Positions 49,568 to 51,564 of a stretch of 51,564 bases of DNA are shown here, piece by piece. Location of the stretch: IMG/VR virus record IMGVR_UViG_3300025325_000035, positions 1 to 51,564 of that record; one strand, written 5' to 3'. Source of the stretch: a virus. Under the pieces are notes generated by a model, which did no database searches, was not told where the DNA came from, and was given only the letters and a program-made list of their open reading frames with translations. Each line of letters begins with the position of its first letter. The stretch's first letter is position 1. A program made the translations under genes and the position numbers.

Positions 49568-50281
49568 TCATTTCCTCCGTTTCAATTCTATTGGCTGGCA
49601 CATCTCGCCCAGCCGCCGCCCAATGCGGTCTTCCACCTGCCGCTCCAATTGCGCTGGACTCAAGTTAGACGAGACCAGCGTGCGGCATCCGGGATTCGCA
49701 TACCTCTGATCGATGACGACGTACAGCTCCCGCAGAATCCAGTCGCGGTTGGAGTCCGTCATGCGCTCCGCGCCGAGGTCGTCTATGAACGCCACATCGG
49801 CGTTGCGCAATCCGTCGAGCATCACCAGTCCGAGCTCGCCGTGGCCGTCGAAATCACGCTTCAGTTGCGCCAACACCGCCGGCCAGGAATACGCCGCCAT
49901 GGTCAGCAACAACCCCTGCTTCAGCCAGGACTGCATGAGGCCGTAGCATTCGTGCGTTTTGCCGACTCCGGGCGCGCCGTAAAAGTAATAACTCCCGATG
50001 GTGCGGGATCTCTGCGGCAGCACGCGACGATATCGCGGCGGGACGCGAAAATGCGTGTCGTTGAACGTGCTTACCTGCCAACTCAATTTCCGACACTCCA
50101 GACAACGCCTCAGGCCCACCGGGCAGTCATTCCCGCACGAGCACTTCGGTTGTTGCAGGGAACCATTTACCTCCGGCGACTTCCGGCCGATCAGCCGCTC
50201 CAACCGTTCCATCCACGTCTCCGGGCGAGACTCGATGGCCCGGTCCCCGAACTCCACCTTCCCGACGATTTGCTCCATCAC
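49568..50281 (-). CDS. DnaC-like helicase loader (AAA+)
   Basis: The 237-residue product has a Cys group (CSCGNDC, CLEC, 47-63), then Walker A GAPGVGKT (102-109), Walker B VAFIDDLGAE, and an arginine-rich C-terminal part (RQVEDRIGRRLGEM). This fits DnaC/IstB-type loaders that place DnaB on DNA. It directly follows the O-like replication gene. The first 155 bases overlap that gene, so a later start (for example ATG 50212) cannot be ruled out. Confidence 0.85.
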   Translation of the reverse strand: MMEQIVGKVEFGDRAIESRPETWMERLERLIGRKSPEVNGSLQQPKCSCGNDCPVGLRRCLECRKLSWQVSTFNDTHFRVPPRYRRVLPQRSRTIGSYYFYGAPGVGKTHECYGLMQSWLKQGLLLTMAAYSWPAVLAQLKRDFDGHGELGLVMLDGLRNADVAFIDDLGAERMTDSNRDWILRELYVVIDQRYANPGCRTLVSSNLSPAQLERQVEDRIGRRLGEMCQPIELKRRK

Positions 50282-50957
50282 TCACCTCGTCCTCCCACCC
50301 ACTGGCATTCAGCCAGGTTGCTGGGTATGGTATTTTATCCAGCGGCCGTGTAGCCCATTCCGGCTGTAGTCGCTTCAAAGCATCAAGTATCATGGCCAGG
50401 GTTGCTCCGCCGGCAATTGCCTTCGCGAAGGCCCGCTCCGCTGTCGCTTTGGACTTTTTCCGTGGATAGGCTTCGTAGAACCGCTCAAACTCCTGTGTGT
50501 TATCCGACTCCGACTCCGACTCCGTAATACGACTCCGACTCCGACTTCGACTTCGACTAGTGCTGGCATCTTGTAGACAATCTGTCTGCAAGTTGTCGAC
50601 AGATTGTCGACAACTTGTCTGCAAATTGCCAACATGCTCTGGAAACTTAGACTTGGAGCGAATCTTCTGTCCAAATTCTGTGATCTCCAGGAAGCGGCAG
50701 CCGTCCACCTCGTAAAGTTGTATCAACGGCCGCAGACCGGCAGCGCATTCCTTCAGCCATTGGCCCACTTCCGACTCCCGAACCTTCTCCGGAGCCGTCG
50801 GCCAGCAGGCCCCGCGAATCGCCGCCGGAGAACCGTAAAACCGTCCGTAATCGTCTGCCACTGACATCAGCCTCCGGTATAGGATCTCCGCCCCGGTGGA
50901 CAATGAGTTAATCCTGCTGGAGCTATTGATCCCATCGCGCAGTATCCTGGTCGGCAT
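50127..50957 (-). CDS. O-like replication initiation protein
   Basis: The 276-residue protein has an N-terminal helix-turn-helix region (MPTRILRDGINSSSRINSLS, LYRRLMSVADDYGRF) and a C-terminal segment EFERFYEAYPRKKSKATAER followed by PATWLNASGWEDE, typical of phage replication proteins. Between them lie an Arg-Ser/Glu-Ser repeat and a Cys/Gln stretch encoded by the iteron array. It probably binds the iterons and recruits the DnaC-like loader. Confidence 0.8.
   Translation of the reverse strand: MPTRILRDGINSSSRINSLSTGAEILYRRLMSVADDYGRFYGSPAAIRGACWPTAPEKVRESEVGQWLKECAAGLRPLIQLYEVDGCRFLEITEFGQKIRSKSKFPEHVGNLQTSCRQSVDNLQTDCLQDASTSRSRSRSRSRITESESESDNTQEFERFYEAYPRKKSKATAERAFAKAIAGGATLAMILDALKRLQPEWATRPLDKIPYPATWLNASGWEDEVSDGANRREGGVRGPGHRVSPGDVDGTVGAADRPEVAGGKWFPATTEVLVRE
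50506..50560 (-). repeat. GACTCC hexanucleotide repeat in the replication gene
   Basis: Copies of GACTCC and GACTTC, broken once by TAATAC, encode SRSRSRSR and ESESESD. It directly adjoins the iteron array. Slippage could change the linker length between the two protein domains without a frameshift. Confidence 0.7.
50572..50637. other. Candidate replication origin: 11-bp iterons inside the replication gene
   Basis: Five contiguous 11-bp units (TGTAGACAATC, TGTCTGCAAGT, TGTCGACAGAT, TGTCGACAACT, TGTCTGCAAAT) are followed by a degenerate sixth. The palindromic core is TGTCGACA. The spacing of one helix turn puts all sites on one face. In lambda the origin iterons also lie in the middle of gene O. 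Confidence 0.65.
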
Positions 50958-51019
50958 TCCACCCCGTCCCGATCCACAACCAATCCGCCAGCGTACACTT
51001 CCCCGCCATCCAACTGCCG

Positions 51020-51181
51020 CTACTCCTGGAACATCGCATCCATGGTGCCGTCGCGGATGCGCCGCAGTATCGCCTCATCGATCAGCCGCTCCGCCGTCTC
51101 TTCGAGCGAGTTGCCGAACAGCCCGGAATCTTTCAGCCGCGCCAGATACCGCTTCTGCTCCACACTCAATTCAATCACCAT
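51020..51181 (-). CDS. Small helical protein
   Basis: The 53-residue frame starts at ATG 51181 behind GGAGGTGAG. VIELSVEQKRYLARLKDSGL, then GNSLEETAERLIDEAILRRI resembles a ribbon-helix-helix or short DNA-binding protein. It lies just upstream of the replication gene and could regulate it. Confidence 0.65.
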   Translation of the reverse strand: MVIELSVEQKRYLARLKDSGLFGNSLEETAERLIDEAILRRIRDGTMDAMFQE

Positions 51182-51564
51182 CTCTCACCTCCACGGGCGG
51201 GATACCGCCCGAAATGTCAATGTACGAACTTATGAACGCTTGCGCGACTGGCGCAACAATGGCGTTGCCGTAGCCGCGCAATCGTCCCACTCTTTTGGTA
51301 GCCCCATGAGCCAGCGGGAATGTGCCGGATTCAACTGGCCGCCACTTCCCGTCTCGGCACCAGAGCCACTCGGCATCTCGCCAGAAGCCGTTAGTAAAGC
51401 CTGTGCCTGATTCCAGAGCCGCTGCACCGATGTCGGCAATTCGGCGCCCGTCTGCAAATGGTCTTCCCATTTCTGCATCGCCTTCGGGCCGTCGGTTTTC
51501 ACGTCCTCGCCGGTCGGCGTGTTCCATGTAGCTAGCGTAGCCTCCGCCGAGAGCGGCTTGCCCC
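51171..51564 (-). CDS. Overlapping frame with C5-methyltransferase motif X, 5' end beyond window
   Basis: This frame is open to the window edge and contains GFWRDAEWLWCRDGKWRPVE, then SGTFPLAHG and RVGRLRGYGNAIVAPVAQAF, which matches the C-terminal end of phage cytosine-C5 methyltransferases, including the GNAIV motif X. It covers the same DNA as the frame ending at 51230, and only one is likely to be the true product. Its stop overlaps the next gene start, which favours it. Confidence 0.5.
   Translation of the reverse strand, partial: GQAALGGGYASYMEHADRRGRENRRPEGDAEMGRPFADGRRIADIGAAALESGTGFTNGFWRDAEWLWCRDGKWRPVESGTFPLAHGATKRVGRLRGYGNAIVAPVAQAFISSYIDISGGIPPVEVRDGD
51230..51564 (-). CDS. Alternative frame: methylase-associated protein end, 5' end beyond window
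   Basis: This frame is also open to the edge. It reads TWNTPTGEDVKTDGPKAMQK, then LTASGEMPSGSGAETGSGGQ and LNPAHSRWLMGLPKEWDDCA. This pattern (TPT..D, SGS.A, LNP..S.WLMG.P..W) is found at the ends of phage DNA methylase-type proteins. The stop lies 48 bases before the next gene. See the overlapping frame. Confidence 0.5.
   Translation of the reverse strand, partial: GKPLSAEATLATWNTPTGEDVKTDGPKAMQKWEDHLQTGAELPTSVQRLWNQAQALLTASGEMPSGSGAETGSGGQLNPAHSRWLMGLPKEWDDCAATATPLLRQSRKRS

Noticed and set aside
50506-50637. Repeat array considered as CRISPR
   Set aside because: Units are 6 and 11 bp without spacers and lie inside a coding gene; they fit a microsatellite and iterons.
1-51564. Integrase, repressor, holin or endolysin
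   Set aside because: I looked on both strands and saw no tyrosine or serine recombinase, CI-like protein, lysozyme or holin pair. They may lie outside the window.

Overview
The window is phage DNA throughout. Its gene content and order are those of a tailed phage with a long non-contractile tail (siphovirus type), carried free or as a prophage. No bacterial housekeeping gene, integrase, repressor or lysis cassette is seen. The host cannot be named. Coding is moderately GC-rich, start codons are ATG, GTG and TTG behind strong GGAGG-type sites, and genes overlap by ATGA or TAATG in long operons. Both ends cut through genes, so the genome is longer than the window.

Layout. (1) 1-27284, minus strand, is the morphogenesis operon. 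In transcription order it holds a small sigma-region-4-like regulator, terminase small and large subunits, a gpW-like connector, the lambda-type portal, a fused prohead protease/major capsid protein, a capsid cement protein, head-tail connectors, the tail tube, a tail assembly chaperone with a probable -1 frameshift, a 1054-residue tape measure, minor tail proteins, a fibre protein with about 29 tandem 22-residue repeats, a tail hub and a beta-helix tailspike. Two tRNA genes (Met-CAT, initiator-like, and Thr-TGT) lie inside this operon. (2) 27285-27803 is a divergent control region with a promoter and inverted ATTGCAAT boxes. (3) 27804-35384, plus strand, holds small unknown genes, a two-domain sliding-clamp-like protein, an LPD29-domain protein and a WGR-domain ATP-dependent DNA ligase. 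(4) 35143-51564, minus strand, is the replication and metabolism operon. It holds a methyltransferase end, an O-like replication protein with an internal iteron array, a DnaC-like loader, a DUF1643 protein, a VRR-NUC nuclease, a full DnaN clamp, a broken DnaB helicase, an alpha/beta hydrolase, an RNA ligase, a broken HNH endonuclease and many small zinc-ribbon proteins.

Mobile DNA and decay. Two complete IS1595-family elements carry passenger genes, and a third element has the same kind of ends but no transposase. Each sits inside a very small phage gene whose uninterrupted form can be rebuilt from the target duplication. DnaB has a frameshifting deletion, HNH has an in-frame TAG, and a DNA methyltransferase is reduced to its two ends. 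Together these suggest a decaying prophage or a mosaic phage, although assembly error must be excluded for the single-site lesions.

How the parts work together. The O-like protein probably opens an origin inside its own gene and the DnaC-like loader brings helicase. The phage supplies its own clamp but no polymerase is visible here, so host Pol III is probably used. The plus arm adds a second, smaller clamp next to a DNA ligase. That pairing, and the transposase-less cargo element, are the least expected parts of the window.
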